Assembly (NCBI GenBank): GCA_023213315.1
Contig: JAKCPI010002620.1
Coordinates: 62,001-126,000 of the forward strand
Direction: 5' to 3'
DNA: 64,000 nucleotides
Source: Euborellia annulipes
Taxonomy: Eukaryota > Arthropoda > Insecta > Dermaptera > Anisolabididae
The position numbers were made by a program, and so were the translations under genes. Position 1 is the stretch's first letter. Each line of letters starts with the position of its first letter. The notes under the pieces are model-generated. The model was not told where the DNA came from. It saw nothing but the letters and a program-made list of their open reading frames with translations, and searched no databases. Of this stretch, positions 43,723 to 54,844 are shown piece by piece.

Positions 43723-44300
43723 GAACTGACTGCCATGTCGTTAAGTGCTTTTTTTTTAATATACAACGACGTCAGCGCCATCTGTAGGAATTCCTATGAA
43801 GCTAGATTCAAATTTTCCCGCCATTTTCACTCATTCTCATGAAGTTAGTCACGGTCATCAAAGCAAGTGTTTACAAACAAAGCATGATGTTACAATAAGT
43901 TTTTTGTATTTGATTTTAACATAGTTGGTACAAATTTAATAATTTAATAATAATATTTTGTACCATTTGTTAAAATCAAATTCAAAGAACTTATTGTAAC
44001 ATCATGCTTTGTACCAGTATGTAAACATTTGCTTTAATGATCGTGAACTAACTTCATGGGAATAAGTGAAAATGACGGCGAAATTTGAATCTAGCTTCAT
44101 AGGATTGCCTGCAGATGGCGCTGACGTCGTTGTATATAAAAAAAAGCACTTAACGACATGGCAGTCAGGTCACTTGAGTTGGAGCAAGTGCAGAGTACTT
44201 GATAACGACTAACAACTACAGAATAAGCAGTCGAAATGTTAAACAGTATTTATATTTTTAATAAATAATTAATAACAAAAAAGTGGTCTAAAATTAAAAT
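43722..44300. mobile_element. Foldback MITE M1 with CTCF-like sites
   Basis: A long inverted repeat centred at about 43945: ACTGCCATGTCGTTAAGTGC at the left and GCACTTAACGACATGGCAGT at the right; GACGTCAGCGCCATCTGTAGG (about 43768-43788) and its counterpart CCTGCAGATGGCGCTGACGTC (about 44108-44128); TTTGTTAAAATCAAATTCAAAG near the loop. The right outer part (GAGCAAGTGC, ACTTGATAACGAC, AAGCAG) has a match in M2 (51480-51830). The left outer part is lost where LINE-3 joins. Confidence 0.85.
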
Positions 44301-44332
44301 TCCCCTAATAATAATAGCTCATTGGGACTTGA

Positions 44333-44371
44333 CAAAATTTATTATAGATTTAATCATAGGGGGCAGAGGAC
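44333..44371 (+). repeat. Dispersed 38-bp repeat shared with insertion E
   Basis: GGACTTGACAAAATTTATTA then TAGATTTAATCATAGGGGGC: identical wording to 35620-35658. It may be an element end. Confidence 0.6.
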
Positions 44372-44379
44372 TCTAATCC

Positions 44380-46460
44380 CAAATATTGACAATCAAAACA
44401 TCCCACAAATCAATTGATCCTTCAAACGAATGCAAAGCTACATTCTTCAAGAATGTTGGCTTCTGAATTTTCCTCCTATAATCAACTCTACTACAATAAT
44501 TTGGTTCGCGAAATCTACTTGTTATCTCCTCCTAACTCCTAATACCTTGATAGGCCTTAATCACTATCGGAATTCTACTGTATTAGGATTGGATTAACTC
44601 TTATCCCCTCCATCCAGGGTTCAGCTAAGCAAAGATCCTGGTGGCTGTTTTTACTTTTTTTTATTTTAAGTGGGAGACTCGGCGAAACGAGAATGTTATC
44701 AAACTTAGAAGAGAATCTATTGATCAAAAGGTATCGCAAAATACCATGGGCTCCAATGACGTTGCTTCCTCACTTCCCAAACATCTTCCCTTTTCAAAAA
44801 ATGGTATCCTCATAATTAATAACAGGAGACCCTACGGCTACGGCTAGGGGGTCATTGAAGATCCCAACGAATCGTTATTCGTGTAGGCCTGCACCTCTCT
44901 TGTCAATGGATGCCTTCTCAAAAGATAATTTTTTTTTTTAAAGAAACGATTAAAAACAAATTAATAAAGATAAGAAAATTGAAATCTTGAATTTTCCAAG
45001 TACTTCCAGATAAGAAACAAAAAAAAAATGTTTATTATTTGAATTTGACTCGAGTAGTTCTTCTACCATTTTGAATTTTAAATATGACATAACCCCAAAG
45101 CATTGGTTCATAATTTGTTAAATAAATGAATATTAGAAATATAAATAAGTAAATAGTCCCTCTTTCATTTATTTAGAAAAAAAGGAGATAAGCAAAAAAG
45201 TATTATTTATTTACCGATGACGTGTTATGAAGTCAGACACGCCATTTCACAGCCAACCCTTTCTCTGCACTTTTTTTTTTTTAATAAAGAGGGTGCGAGG
45301 CGGATGGATCGATGTGTGAATTAAATATTCCATTAACCATTATTTCAATTCATATGGGAGTAGGAACGAGCAGCAAGCGAATTTTTTTTTGTGGTCGAAT
45401 CCATTTAAGCATGCAAATTGAAATATCACTCAAAAGTTGATAATTTTTTTTTTTTATTCATAATAAATATTAAAAAAAAAAAAAAAAAAATGAACAAGTG
45501 CATTTCTCTCTCTCTCTCTCTAAAACAATATATACATGTCATTATGATGGAGATACATTAACAAAAACAAAACAAATGGACAATAATTTATAATTAAAAA
45601 TACATATATCAAAGAAACAAATAATAATGGGTTTTTGGAGGTTATAAAAGAATTCCAAGATGGCGGGGCCCCCTTACTACTAGAATCAAATTTAGAACAT
45701 AGGACTATGCAGTAGCGTATCCAGGTGGGGCGAAGGGGGGCACCCCCCTCCCCCCGACCCAGGAGCATCAAGCTTTTGCCGCCCCTCGCGCATCCGCTTT
45801 TTCCCAAAAAAAGCCCGAACGAGATTCGAACACTAAAAAAAAAAGGTCGAACGAAAAACGGTGCCCCAGTTGAGCTTCGCCCCCTCGGCCCTCAAAGGCT
45901 AGTTACGTCGCTAATCCCTGGGACTATGCTAATCAAAACATATCTCTATACTCGTAAATTCAGGGACGGATTTAGGCTTTTGCCGCCCCTAGGCAGTGGA
46001 CTAATGCCACCCCCTCCCCCCTTCAACCATGGTAGTAATAACATGAATTTACATGTCTAGCCCCCTGGCCACCGGCTATTTTTCGAAATATAATTCTTTA
46101 GGCTGTATGTATAATATTATTAATATAGGAACCGAGTTAGCGAGGTTGGCTTCCAGTTAATGATGAATGTTTTTTAGTTTTTTAACAACTATTTGTTCGG
46201 ATCCCAGGCGTTCGTTGGTCGGTGTTGCAAAAATTCTGATAAAAACTGAGTTTGGGTTTGTTTGTTTTTAGGGTGGGGGGTCAATATAAAAAATAACGAT
46301 TAATTAATTTATTTTTTCTAAATATGCATCTTTTCCTGGATATATCAGTGCAAATTTCAGCGTGATAAAACAAACGAAGTGAAGATCTCTTCAGCTAGGA
46401 GCCTCGCAAAGGCTTTTTAAGTTCATTTTTTAAGATTTTTATTCTCAAAAAATATTAGAA
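44380..46460. other. Non-coding sequence
   Basis: Poly-T and poly-A runs at about 44931, 45270, 45443 and 45470-45490; (CT)n at about 45508-45522; two poly-G/C-rich repeat ends (45712-45770 and 45962-46022, GGGACGGATTTAGGCTTTTGCCGCCCC). Short ORFs (e.g. 44641-44847) are unsupported. Confidence 0.45.
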
Positions 46461-46465
46461 ATATT

Positions 46466-46938
46466 AGGGGTATTCATGATCTTGTATATACGACGTCGTA
46501 TCGTCTTAAAAGTCTCCTATGTCTTATTTGAGTATACGATATACGACATTTACTTCTCGTATTGCTAAATAGTACATACGATGGCCACAGGTCTGTTATA
46601 TCGGCGTCGTATGTTGTAAATCAATTTCCGCCATTAGAAATGTCAAAGTTTTTCTAACCTAAAAAGTGTTTGTGCAGTTTGTGTTTTGTTTTCAAGCGTT
46701 TAGTGTGTTGTTTTGTTTGTTTCTCTTATTTGTTTATTTAAAAATAAAAATGAATGAGATATGTGAGACAATTTTAAAAAGAAAAAGACTAAGTAGGTTA
46801 TGAATGTTGTTCGATCTCACCGATAGTCATCAAATACGACATAGGACAAATTTATTTTTGGTCCGTTCGTTAACTTTTGTGCTAAACTATTTACGATTTA
46901 GGACATTTAAGACAAAACGCAAGATCATGAATACCCCT
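46466..46938. mobile_element. TIR DNA element with 3-bp duplication
   Basis: Ends AGGGGTATTCATGATCTTG and its inverse CAAGATCATGAATACCCCT (with an extra G in the right arm), flanked by ATT at 46463-46465 and 46939-46941. Sub-terminal repeats of the TACGAC(A/G)T type occur at both ends. 473 bp without a transposase. Confidence 0.8.
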
Positions 46939-47186
46939 ATTGTAATATAATTTTGGATTCTTACTAAGGAGAGTAAAAGCAACAAATAAAATAAATGTCT
47001 TTTTTATTTTTTTTTTTTTTTTTTTTTTATCTGAGATGGAGAGTTTACATGGCCGGATGATTTGACATGGAATGACCCAATAGTTTTTTGAGGTATGTCT
47101 TTGTGGCTGGAAGTATTTCTAAGGCGGAGTCAAAAAAATTGCAAGACATATTCAGCCAAAATTATTTCTTTTATTATGCCGGTCCA

Positions 47187-47227
47187 GGCTGACGTTTCGG
47201 CCACTGGTCTAGGCCATCTTCAGAGCC
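47187..47227 (-). ncRNA. Hammerhead-ribozyme-like motif, best match
   Basis: Minus strand: stem I GGCT/AGCC (with a further TCC/GGA pair beyond a bulge), exact core CTGAAGA, T, stem II GGCC...GGCC around a nine-base loop, then GAAAC and GTC, i.e. CUGANGA...GAAA...UH. As in the other copies, stem III can only be the ACGT palindrome, and one extra U separates the core from stem II. Confidence 0.45.
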
Positions 47228-47535
47228 GGAGGCAAGAATAAATGAAAATTTCAACGGAGAGCTCATAGGACAAGGAAAGAATTCTTTCATTTTAAATTTA
47301 CTTTTCACGCAAATGATGGGCTCGTTTCGTCCCCTGGCCGCTGCCCATGCCTAAAAACGCCCCTGTCTGTGGCAGTATGAAAAGAACTCTCTCCTATAGT
47401 ACAACGAATACCCTGCAGACTGCGCTAGTAGATTATTTACTACGTCACAACGCCGTTTAAACGCTTTCCTAACGCCACGTCATTTAAACTCATTAGTCCT
47501 GTATGACTCGCGCTTTTGAAGCGTTGAAAAAGGCC

Positions 47536-47757
47536 CTTACTCTTGTACTTCATAGTAAAGATAGGAGAAATTGCTACCACGGTAACAGAATATAAATATT
47601 TTCCCATATTTATAAATTTTACATCTTGAATTCTAATGTACCGTACTCCCTGGAACTAAATACAATACAGTATATGTAGATACCCAGGGTGTGACAAGCA
47701 CAGAACACAACAGAAGGCAAGAGACAGTTGTGCGTCTAGTCACACCAGATTTTTTTA
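47536..47757 (+). mobile_element. Repeat A copy A14, 3' part
   Basis: Begins precisely at TTACTCTTGTACTTCATAG, that is, at the LINE target site, and runs to a degraded palindrome (GGTGTGACAAGCACAG...GTCACACCAGATTT). The X-box is decayed (ATTGCTACCACGGTAAC). Confidence 0.7.
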
Positions 47758-47869
47758 ATCAAGTTGAAATAAATGTTTAGCATTTATTACGGAGAGTTTT
47801 ATTATATTTTTTTTTTCTTTCTCTTTTTCTAAGCATTAAATTAATTAAATGCATTTTTTTTATCACTGT

Positions 47870-48270
47870 AAAAGAGAGAGGGAGGAAATGATTTGGTAAA
47901 GAGAAAGAGAAAGAGAAGGAGAGAGAGAGTGAAAAAAAGAGTGGTTGGGAGACGTGATTTAAGAATACGCAAAAAGGGAGAAGAGAGAGAGAGAGAAAAA
48001 AGGGATGTGGGTGGGGGTGGAATGAAGGGTGTTGCTGCGAATCTCTCGCTCTCGCTCTCTCGGGTTGGTTGGATCCAAGCCAAAAGACCTAAAGAACTTG
48101 TGAATATCTCCCTCTCCCTCTCTTTTTTTTTTATTCTGCCGCCTTTTCTTAAGTGATGAGGTTAACATGGTAACAAAAAGAAGGAAAATAAAACACTTCA
48201 CTCTCTTGACAAGTGTATAATACTAAATACAGATGGAAAAAAAAACAACAACAACAACAACAACGAAAGA
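47870..48270. repeat. GA-rich/CT-rich and (CAA)n tracts
   Basis: GAGAAAGAGAAAGAGAAGG-type runs at 47872-48003, CTCTCGCTCTCG at about 48043-48062 and CAACAACAACAACAACAA at about 48247-48264. ORFs here arise from low complexity. Confidence 0.75.
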
Positions 48271-48420
48271 AAGATATCTGCACATATTCTATCCTATGAT
48301 GTTCTTTTAGAAATAAAAAAAATGTTTATACTTTATTTATTCGTTGTGTTCTTTATTGATATTGATGTTCGCCTCCAACTTCTCTCCCGCCGCAGCGCCA
48401 AATTTGAACGATTAAATGAC

Positions 48421-49415
48421 ATTCAGGCATATTCTCTAAAAACAGACGTTAAAATTTAACACCAACAAATTGGTGTTAAAAGGTAAAGTAATAAATAACA
48501 TCAGCGTTAAAAAATACTGTTCTCTAAACCAAGTTTTATCAGGGACGTTAACATGCTGTTTTTATTTCAAAATCATAACTCGTAAAATATTAAAGGCACC
48601 TCCTTGACATGACATTAATTTTTAACACTAGTGACTAAATGTTATCGCTTTGCTTTTAACGTTTTTGCTTACAGAATTCAGGTCTATTCTCTAAGCGAAA
48701 TCGTTCGCTTTTAACATCTATAAACAGCGTTAATTCATTTTAACACTTCCTTGCCTCAAATTGCTATTCTTTAAGCAAAAACTTTAACGCCAAAGAGTTA
48801 ACATTTAGTCAATGGTGTTAAAAATTGATGTCATGTCTAGGGGGTGCCTATAATATTTTAACGCCGTATTTAATGAATAAAAATGGCGTCTTTAACCTAA
48901 AAAGTGAGGTGTCAGCTAGGCCTACTAGAGTGAAAATAAGAAATCAAGTTAGTAATGCGCATGCGCGAGAGGCTATCGGGGGGGGGGGGGTCTAAAAACA
49001 CGAATAAGCTGAATGTGTCTAAAAAATGAAATGTTAACGTCGCTAGTTAAATATTTTCGAGATTTATACATTTGATTTAGATTCAAATTCAGGTATTCAA
49101 AACATCTCGATTCTTTTCGGACTTAACTACCGTACGTCATAGAGATATATATATATAACAAAGCTCTGAGTGTCATTTTGGTGTAGGTCGAGTGTCCGGT
49201 GGCCTGATGCAGTGGACAGCACGCCTAGGCTGGAGATCCTGGGTTAGATTTCCGGGGACCATGGGATTTAACACTCACAGCTTTGCTAGTTAACGTCCCT
49301 GTTAAAATTTGGTTTGGAGAATAGCATTTATAAAGCTGATGTTATTACTTTACTTTTTAACACCCATTTGTTGATGTTAAATTTTAACGTCTGTTTTTAG
49401 AGAATAGACCTGAAT
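48421..49415. mobile_element. TIR element about 1 kb with GTTAA-rich ends
   Basis: Left ATTCAGGCATATTCTCTAAA, AACAGACGTTAAAATTTAAC and AAAGTAATAAATAACATCAGC return inverted at 49270-49415 (TTTAGAGAATAGACCTGAAT). An internal foldback at about 48590-48880 repeats GACATGACATTAATTTTTAAC. A tRNA-like segment (49195-49265, GATCCTGGGTTAGATTTCC) and a G run (about 48978-48989) lie inside. Confidence 0.7.
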
Positions 49416-49419
49416 AGCT

Positions 49420-49790
49420 ATTTACTGGTATATTACGAAACGAGCCAGGCACATTTATTTACTCTAGTCAATTTTTTTTTTAATAAGGTAAAAGTGACGC
49501 TAATAAAATCACGGCGAAATTTTTTTTGTTTTTATTGACACTAAAAGGGCGAAAGATTTTAATGCCCATAAAAGCATTGTGATTGTAATTGCGTGAGTGA
49601 GAGATTTTACAGTCTTTTTACTCGCCAACCAATCAGTGAAAAAAGTCAATTGGATGATCAGGTTATATACATGCACCTGCTATGTTTCAACACGTTCTTT
49701 TAATCGATTCAATCATTTATTGTAATTACTACCGGGGGGGGGGGGGGCTGAGTCCCCTAAAATTATTATTATTATTATAATGTGCCTGCT
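49420..49790. other. Non-coding sequence
   Basis: A 13-base G run at about 49735-49747. No gene or repeat recognised. Confidence 0.4.
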
Positions 49791-49797
49791 TGAGGGT

Positions 49798-50036
49798 TAA
49801 AAAAAACACTCACACTTTTTTCCCATTAACACTCACACCTACACACACATGCACTCAGGCCATATAAGACTTTGACGATATCCGTTATTGATTAGCCTAA
49901 TATACATATTGGGGGTCCAGGCATTCTTATTTAAGCCATTTGCTACCCAAATGACTCATCGGACTGCCTGGGATCCGAACTCGCGACTTTTGGTATACGA
50001 GGTTAGCACGCTAACCCCTACACAAAAACCCGAGGG
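49798..50036 (-). mobile_element. SINE-A, near full-length
   Basis: Minus-strand copy: tail at 49798, body ATTGGGGGTCCAGGCATTC and GCCATTTGCTACCCAAATGA, B box region GGGATCCGAACTCGCGAC, A-box region GTATACGAGGTTAGCACGC, head CCCGAGGG. It directly abuts a repeat A fragment. Confidence 0.7.
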
Positions 50037-50152
50037 CTTTCTCATACTTATAAATTTTATATCTTGATATTCGAATGTACCGTACTGTCGGAAACTAAAT
50101 AAATCCATGTCGACACAAAAAATCTGATGGGACCAGTCACACATATTTTTTA
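50037..50152 (+). mobile_element. Repeat A copy A15, terminal fragment
   Basis: CTTATAAATTTTATATCTTG, GTACTGTCGGAAACTAAAT, GTCGACACAAAAAATCTG and a short palindrome remnant (GGGACCAGTCACACAT). Confidence 0.65.
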
Positions 50153-50185
50153 TCATTACTATATATACAAAGCGCTAGCGGGCCC

Positions 50186-50330
50186 TCGGGCTTGGTGTAG
50201 TTGGTATAGCGTCTGCATGCTATACCAAGAGTCGCGGGCTCGAGTAGTCCCAAGTAGTTCGATGATAATATTTAAGCCATTTGGATACCAAATTTTTCTA
50301 AGCTAAGCTTTTTCTATGAAAAAATTGAAG
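50186..50330 (+). mobile_element. SINE-A, 5' half
   Basis: Head GGGCTTGGTGTAGTTGGTAT, B-box-like GTCGCGGGCTCGAG, then GATGATAATATTTAAGCC and ATTTGGATACCAAAT. The tail is missing. Confidence 0.65.
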
Positions 50331-50334
50331 GGTC

Positions 50335-51180
50335 CTGGTCCGGTGGGCCCGAGCCAGCTGGAGGGGTGAAGTTTCCCGTGACACAAAGTCGGCCAACGGC
50401 GGGAATATCATCCCTTTACTTGATTCGTTTCTTCACCCCCAACTCAAATTCACAATTATTTCGTTAATATGCTAGCAACCTCTACTAATTTCCTTTTTTT
50501 TTTTTTTTTTTTTTATTCTTAAAACCTTTATTATTAAAAGCTCAAAAGAAAAAACAAACTTTTTTCTAAATGAATTCCTTCCCCTTATTTTGCTAGAGAT
50601 ATAATTTATCTTGCTCTTGTAATCCCCTTTTGATAATCCATTATCCTTTTTTTTTGTTTTTATTCGAATCAATAAAAATCCTCTTTCTATTAATTTTAAG
50701 GAGAACAATTCCTTTCTCTTTCTAATATATTTTGTTTGTAGGCATTTTGGATCTTAACGCGAACAATAAATTCCAACTAAGGGCGTTCTTTTTTCCCTCC
50801 CCTCCCCCTCCTTCCACTGTATATGTTTGTTGATATATGTTCTTGGGGTCGTCTTCTTCGCCTTCTTCTTGTTTGCTCTCTCACTCTTAAGAGGATGAGG
50901 TTTTTTTTTTTTTTCTTTCTTTACAAGAGAAGAAGGCGAATTTAAAGGCTCTTCTTCTTCTTTTTTTCCTTCCTTCCTTCGCATCTAGCCAATGGGCTGC
51001 GAATGCTAGCATGGCGTGAAATAGCCAATTGAATTCTCTCTCGCTCTCTCTTTGCTTTGATGATTATTTATCCGGATAATTTCCTAATCTCTCTTGATCT
51101 TTTCTTTATCGATCGAAGGGACAATTCACATTCAAACAGACACCCTCATACGTACTAAGGCAAACATTCTTATTCATTAT
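50335..51180. other. Non-coding sequence with T-rich and CCCCT tracts
   Basis: Poly-T at about 50491-50513 and 50899-50913. No gene; ORFs at 50472-50984 are low-complexity. Confidence 0.45.
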
Positions 51181-51189
51181 ATACCAGTA

Positions 51190-51405
51190 ATTAAAAACTC
51201 GAAGAGCCGCATTGGCGCCGTCCCTATCGATGGTCGTCGGTAGGTGTTAGTGAAATAAAATTTTTTTCAATTTTTTATTAAAAGTTGAGGCAAAGTACAG
51301 TTTCGATATACAATCATCGTCAGCCTCAACTTTTAATAAAAAATTGAACATTTCAATAACACCTACCGACCAACAGTAGAGACGGCGCTTCGAGTTTTTA
51401 ATTAA
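51190..51405. mobile_element. Foldback with hammerhead-like core in the loop
   Basis: Arms: GTCGGTAGGTGTTA and CAATTTTTTATTAAAAGTTG at the left, with inverse CAACTTTTAATAAAAAATTG and TAACACCTACCGAC at the right. The loop (51291-51323) on the minus strand holds CTGACGA, T, a weak stem and GAAAC, enclosed by GTTGAGGC/GCCTCAAC acting as stem I. Confidence 0.75.
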
Positions 51406-51479
51406 GGAAAACCTCCGTCCCAGAATCTTCTAAATTTCATTATATAATTTTTAACTTGTGTTTATTGGTTTGTATTATT

Positions 51480-51830
51480 ATTATGAGTTTTTATTAATTA
51501 TTTATTAAAAATATAAATAAGTTTCTGCAGTCGTTTGAAAACACTGTGCACTTGCTCCGACTCAAGTAAACTAACCTCTAAGGGACCGTTCTTCCATTTT
51601 ATATTCAAAGACGTCAGCGCCATCTAGAGCAATTAATAATTTAACTTGATCGGAATGACTGTAGATGGCGCTGACGTCGCTGTATATAAAATGGGCGTAA
51701 CGGTTAGTTCACTTGAGTCGGAGCAAGTGCTCACTACTTGAAAACGCACGCAGAACAAGCAGTAATAAATAATTAATACAAATGGTGGTCTTTAGTTAAA
51801 AACTCTCATAAAAAAAATAAATTTTCAACT
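51480..51830. mobile_element. Foldback MITE M2 with CTCF-like sites
   Basis: Arms of roughly 170 bases: GCACTTGCTCCGACTCAAGT at the left and ACTTGAGTCGGAGCAAGTGC at the right; GACGTCAGCGCCATCTAGAG (about 51611-51630) and GTAGATGGCGCTGACGTC (about 51662-51679); outer AATTATTTATTA/TAATAAATAATTAATA. Same family as M1 but with a shorter centre. Confidence 0.85.
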
Positions 51831-51834
51831 TATC

Positions 51835-52315
51835 AAGTTACACTGGGCAGTGAATGGATGAGAACATGCCCCACGCCGCTCTCATTCGGGGTAGCAGAGG
51901 GAGCGAGAACGGAATATAGCTTGTGTTGTTTAGAGAGATTTCAACCAGAACTATTTGTCTCGTATTTTAAATATTATCTTCAAGTCCATTGATTCTATGT
52001 CACGCAAGATATCGATTTGTAAAATAGCATTTAAAGGAGTCTCCGTACCCCTATTCTATCAGTGTTCAAAGAAAGTGCCGCAAAATAAGTTTCACAAACA
52101 TATCCAAAACTAAACACATCATGCATACCAAAGAATACAAGAGAGGGGACATTCCCCAAATGTGTTTCATTCAGCGTTCTCTGATGAGCGTGGACTCGCA
52201 AATTCTTGAACATAAAACTCTACAAATTTTCAATATAAAAAATAAAAATATCAGTTTATATCTGAGCCGCTAGGCGCCGCCCGGTAGTGAGTGTCACAAG
52301 CCTGCCTGCAAGAGG
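51835..52315. other. Non-coding sequence
   Basis: No supported feature. A minus-strand ORF at 52031-52213 lacks any recognisable motif. Confidence 0.4.
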
Positions 52316-52319
52316 CTAA

Positions 52320-52555
52320 TTTTTTTTTTTTTTTTAACACTCACATACACATTCACACAGTCTTTTCGGCAACTCGGGCTATTTAAGACTTTAAACGACA
52401 CTCGTATTTTTTAATAAATCTATTGGGGGTCAAGGTATTTTTATTAAACAAATTTGGATATCGAATAAATAAAAAAAAAAAACCTCCCTGCCTGGGCGAA
52501 CCCGCGACTTTTTGTATACGGGGTTAGCACGCTAGCCACTATACCAAGCCCGAGG
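52320..52555 (-). mobile_element. SINE-A, near full-length
   Basis: T-run tail (52320-52335), CACAGTCTTTTCGGCAACTC, ATTGGGGGTCAAGGTATT, CGAACCCGCGAC (B box), GGGGTTAGCACGCTAGCC and GCCCGAGG. Followed immediately by a repeat A fragment. Confidence 0.7.
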
Positions 52556-52615
52556 ACAATTTTACATCTTGAATTCCCATAGACCGGCGGAAACTAAACA
52601 CGCCAGATTTTTAGC
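52556..52615 (+). mobile_element. Repeat A copy A16, terminal fragment
   Basis: ACAATTTTACATCTTGAATTC, GACCGGCGGAAACTAAA and CGCCAGATTTTT: the end of the family with most of the palindrome deleted. Confidence 0.55.
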
Positions 52616-52619
52616 CAGA

Positions 52620-53760
52620 TATAGCAAAGAGGGCTGAGAAATCCCCCCCCCCGGGCATTTTAAACAAAATAACATTTTAAAAGTAGCCCAAGGAAAAATA
52701 AAACCTCCCAGCCCCTTTAGAGCCCCCTATAGAGTTTTTCAATATTTTTAAAATGCTTTTGGATTCTGTTTGGGGAGCACTGAGAATAAGAGTTGTTATT
52801 ACTCTAAGCTTGGGGCCCCCCCCCCCCCCTTCCCCTTTTAAAAATAAAAATCAAAAACACTAGGCGATACGTTTCAAATTATTAATTCTTGCCACCACTT
52901 GATAATAGAGCTCCTTATTTGGACCCTTTGCTCGAACAAGTGAGACAATGTCACATTTAATTAACCTTCGTGCTAGTTACGCCAATCGCCGTTCGTTTTA
53001 GAGGAAATCATAAATTGTTTCAAAGGAAATGGAAACAAATCATTTTATTCCTATGCAATAATGGAAAAAATATTTTTTTTTATTCGCTATTCGCTCCCCT
53101 TTTTTTTATTGTCTTTCCTCCTCGTTTGTTTTCTCCTCCTCTCCCTTTTCTCATTTTCCGATTGTGGAATGTACAGAATGTAATAAATAGTCTGGAAATG
53201 CGTCGGTTCCGATTTAGGTCGTTTGTAAAAAAAAAGGAAAAGAAAAAAAGATAGGAAAGCTCCTATCAGTAAACTTTATGTCACGAGGGGTGGGCGAGGG
53301 GGGAGAGATAAAAACAACAACAACAACAACAACAACAAAGAGAGAGAGAGAGAGAGAAAAGATATTTTTTTATGATAACCAAAAGGGGTTAAGGAGGGGA
53401 GGGGGGAGGGGAAGGAGGGGAGGGGGCATTTAAAATACACTCTCTTAAATTAGATGTAATTTTTATAATTATTTGTTTGCTCGTTTATTTTATTTTTATC
53501 TTAATGGCGATTATAATTCATTTCCCCCTCCCCTACTCCTTTCCCTTTTTTATTAATAATAAAGACAATTTGAATGAAGAAAAGGGGAAAGAGGTTAGGG
53601 CTACGTACATCTTTATAAACACGCTTTATATTCCGCCTGCACTGGCCAACCCACTAATGGATTCTTCGATTAATGGCGCTGGAAAAGAAGAGCATGCAAG
53701 CTTTCAATTTAACTGCGCATGCGTCGAATCCTGTCATTCGTGTTGCCTACTTTCCAGTAA
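52620..53760. other. Non-coding sequence with C-run, (CAA)n and (AG)n tracts
   Basis: Poly-C at about 52645 and 52817-52829, (CAA)n at 53310-53338 and (GA)n at 53339-53357; GGGGAGGGG repeats at 53395-53430. No exon. Confidence 0.5.
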
Positions 53761-53763
53761 CTA

Positions 53764-54112
53764 AATTTTATATTTAAGTTACGCACCCCCCGGGACGAGA
53801 CTCGGAGCTTTTGAACAAAATCGGTCCTAGGACTCTACTGATGCACTTTTTCAGTTTTTTTTTTCTATTTCTCCAAAATCCGCTCCAACGATTTTGATTA
53901 AAATTCATAAATCAACTATTTTTTAGATGATCATGAAATTTTTCCTGAAAAATCTTTGAAGTACACACTTTAGTGATGTGGAAGTATTCGTAGCTCAGCG
54001 CCATCTATGATTCGCGTCCTCAAGTTTGGAACTTTGGTGCTAAGTAAGGGACAGCTAAATACTGGTATATCTGCCGAGAAGTTGTGCGACCAGTCACGCC
54101 ATATTTGTATGC
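53764..54112 (+). mobile_element. Repeat A copy A17, diverged
   Basis: AAATTTTATATTTAAGTTACG, TTTTGAACAAAATCGGTCC, ACTTTTTCAGTTTTTTTTTTC and ATAAATCAACTATTTTTTAG in family order, then a decayed end with GTTGTGCGACCAGTCACGCC. An AGCGCCATCT word lies at 54000. Confidence 0.65.
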
Positions 54113-54699
54113 CTTTACTGAATAATAATTCTCAAATTAAAATGCCCGAGTCACTACACTTTCTACTTCGTACCTACTTGATCCCTTCATTAAAAACTCT
54201 TTTTTTTTTTAATTTTGTCGGTTTTTTGACTCCCTCCATTTTTGATTATTCTTTGCTTCCTCTCAAGGCTTTCAAATATATTCGGTTTCATTAAAAAAAG
54301 TAAAAAGGAGACCAAGCACATTGATAAGAAGGAAAGACAAAGACATCAAATAAGAAAGAGAAAAAAAAAGAAAAACGTTAGAGAAAAATGGCAGCAGTCA
54401 ACTCATCTCTCTCTCTCTCTATCTCTTTTTAGCAATTGTTTTTGTTGTTGTTGTTGATGTTGTTGTTGTTGGGGGGGGGGAGTCAAGAGATCCGCATTCG
54501 GAAAGAATCTCAATTGACAAAGAAAAGAGAAAAAGAGAGAAAACTTTTTTCTTTCTTTCTTTTTTCATTTCCTTAGAAATAATTTCTTTCTAATAGATCA
54601 GAGATCAAGATCAATTAATGAATCCAACCCAGAGTGATTAAATATCTCGCAAAATCTCGATCTCGTTAACAACATTTGTTTCTATGATTTTTTTTTAAA

Positions 54700-54842
54700 C
54701 TTTCACACCTTTTGACATCCCCTGAGTCGTTTTCGCGACATTGTCTGTCTGTCTGCCTGTGAACAAAATATCCCAAGAACGGAAATAACTAGTTAGGTCC
54801 CTTCCTGAGGGGTGAAAATAAGCCTTTAATTAATTAAATTGA
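54700..54842 (+). mobile_element. Repeat A copy A18, fragment
   Basis: TTTTGACATCCCCTGAGTCG, TTTTCGCGACATTGTCTGTC, CAAAATATCCCAAGAACG and GTGAAAATAAGCCTTTAA. Confidence 0.6.
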
Positions 54843-54844
54843 GC

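Noticed and set aside
43723..43781. N-terminus of the 43191-43781 minus-strand ORF as part of the reverse transcriptase
   Set aside because: These bases belong to the inverted repeat of MITE M1; the RT-like sequence starts only inside 43722.
47893..48201. Arg/Glu/Lys-rich ORFs as a nuclear protein exon
   Set aside because: They arise from GA/CT-rich simple repeats; frames on both strands are open for the same reason.
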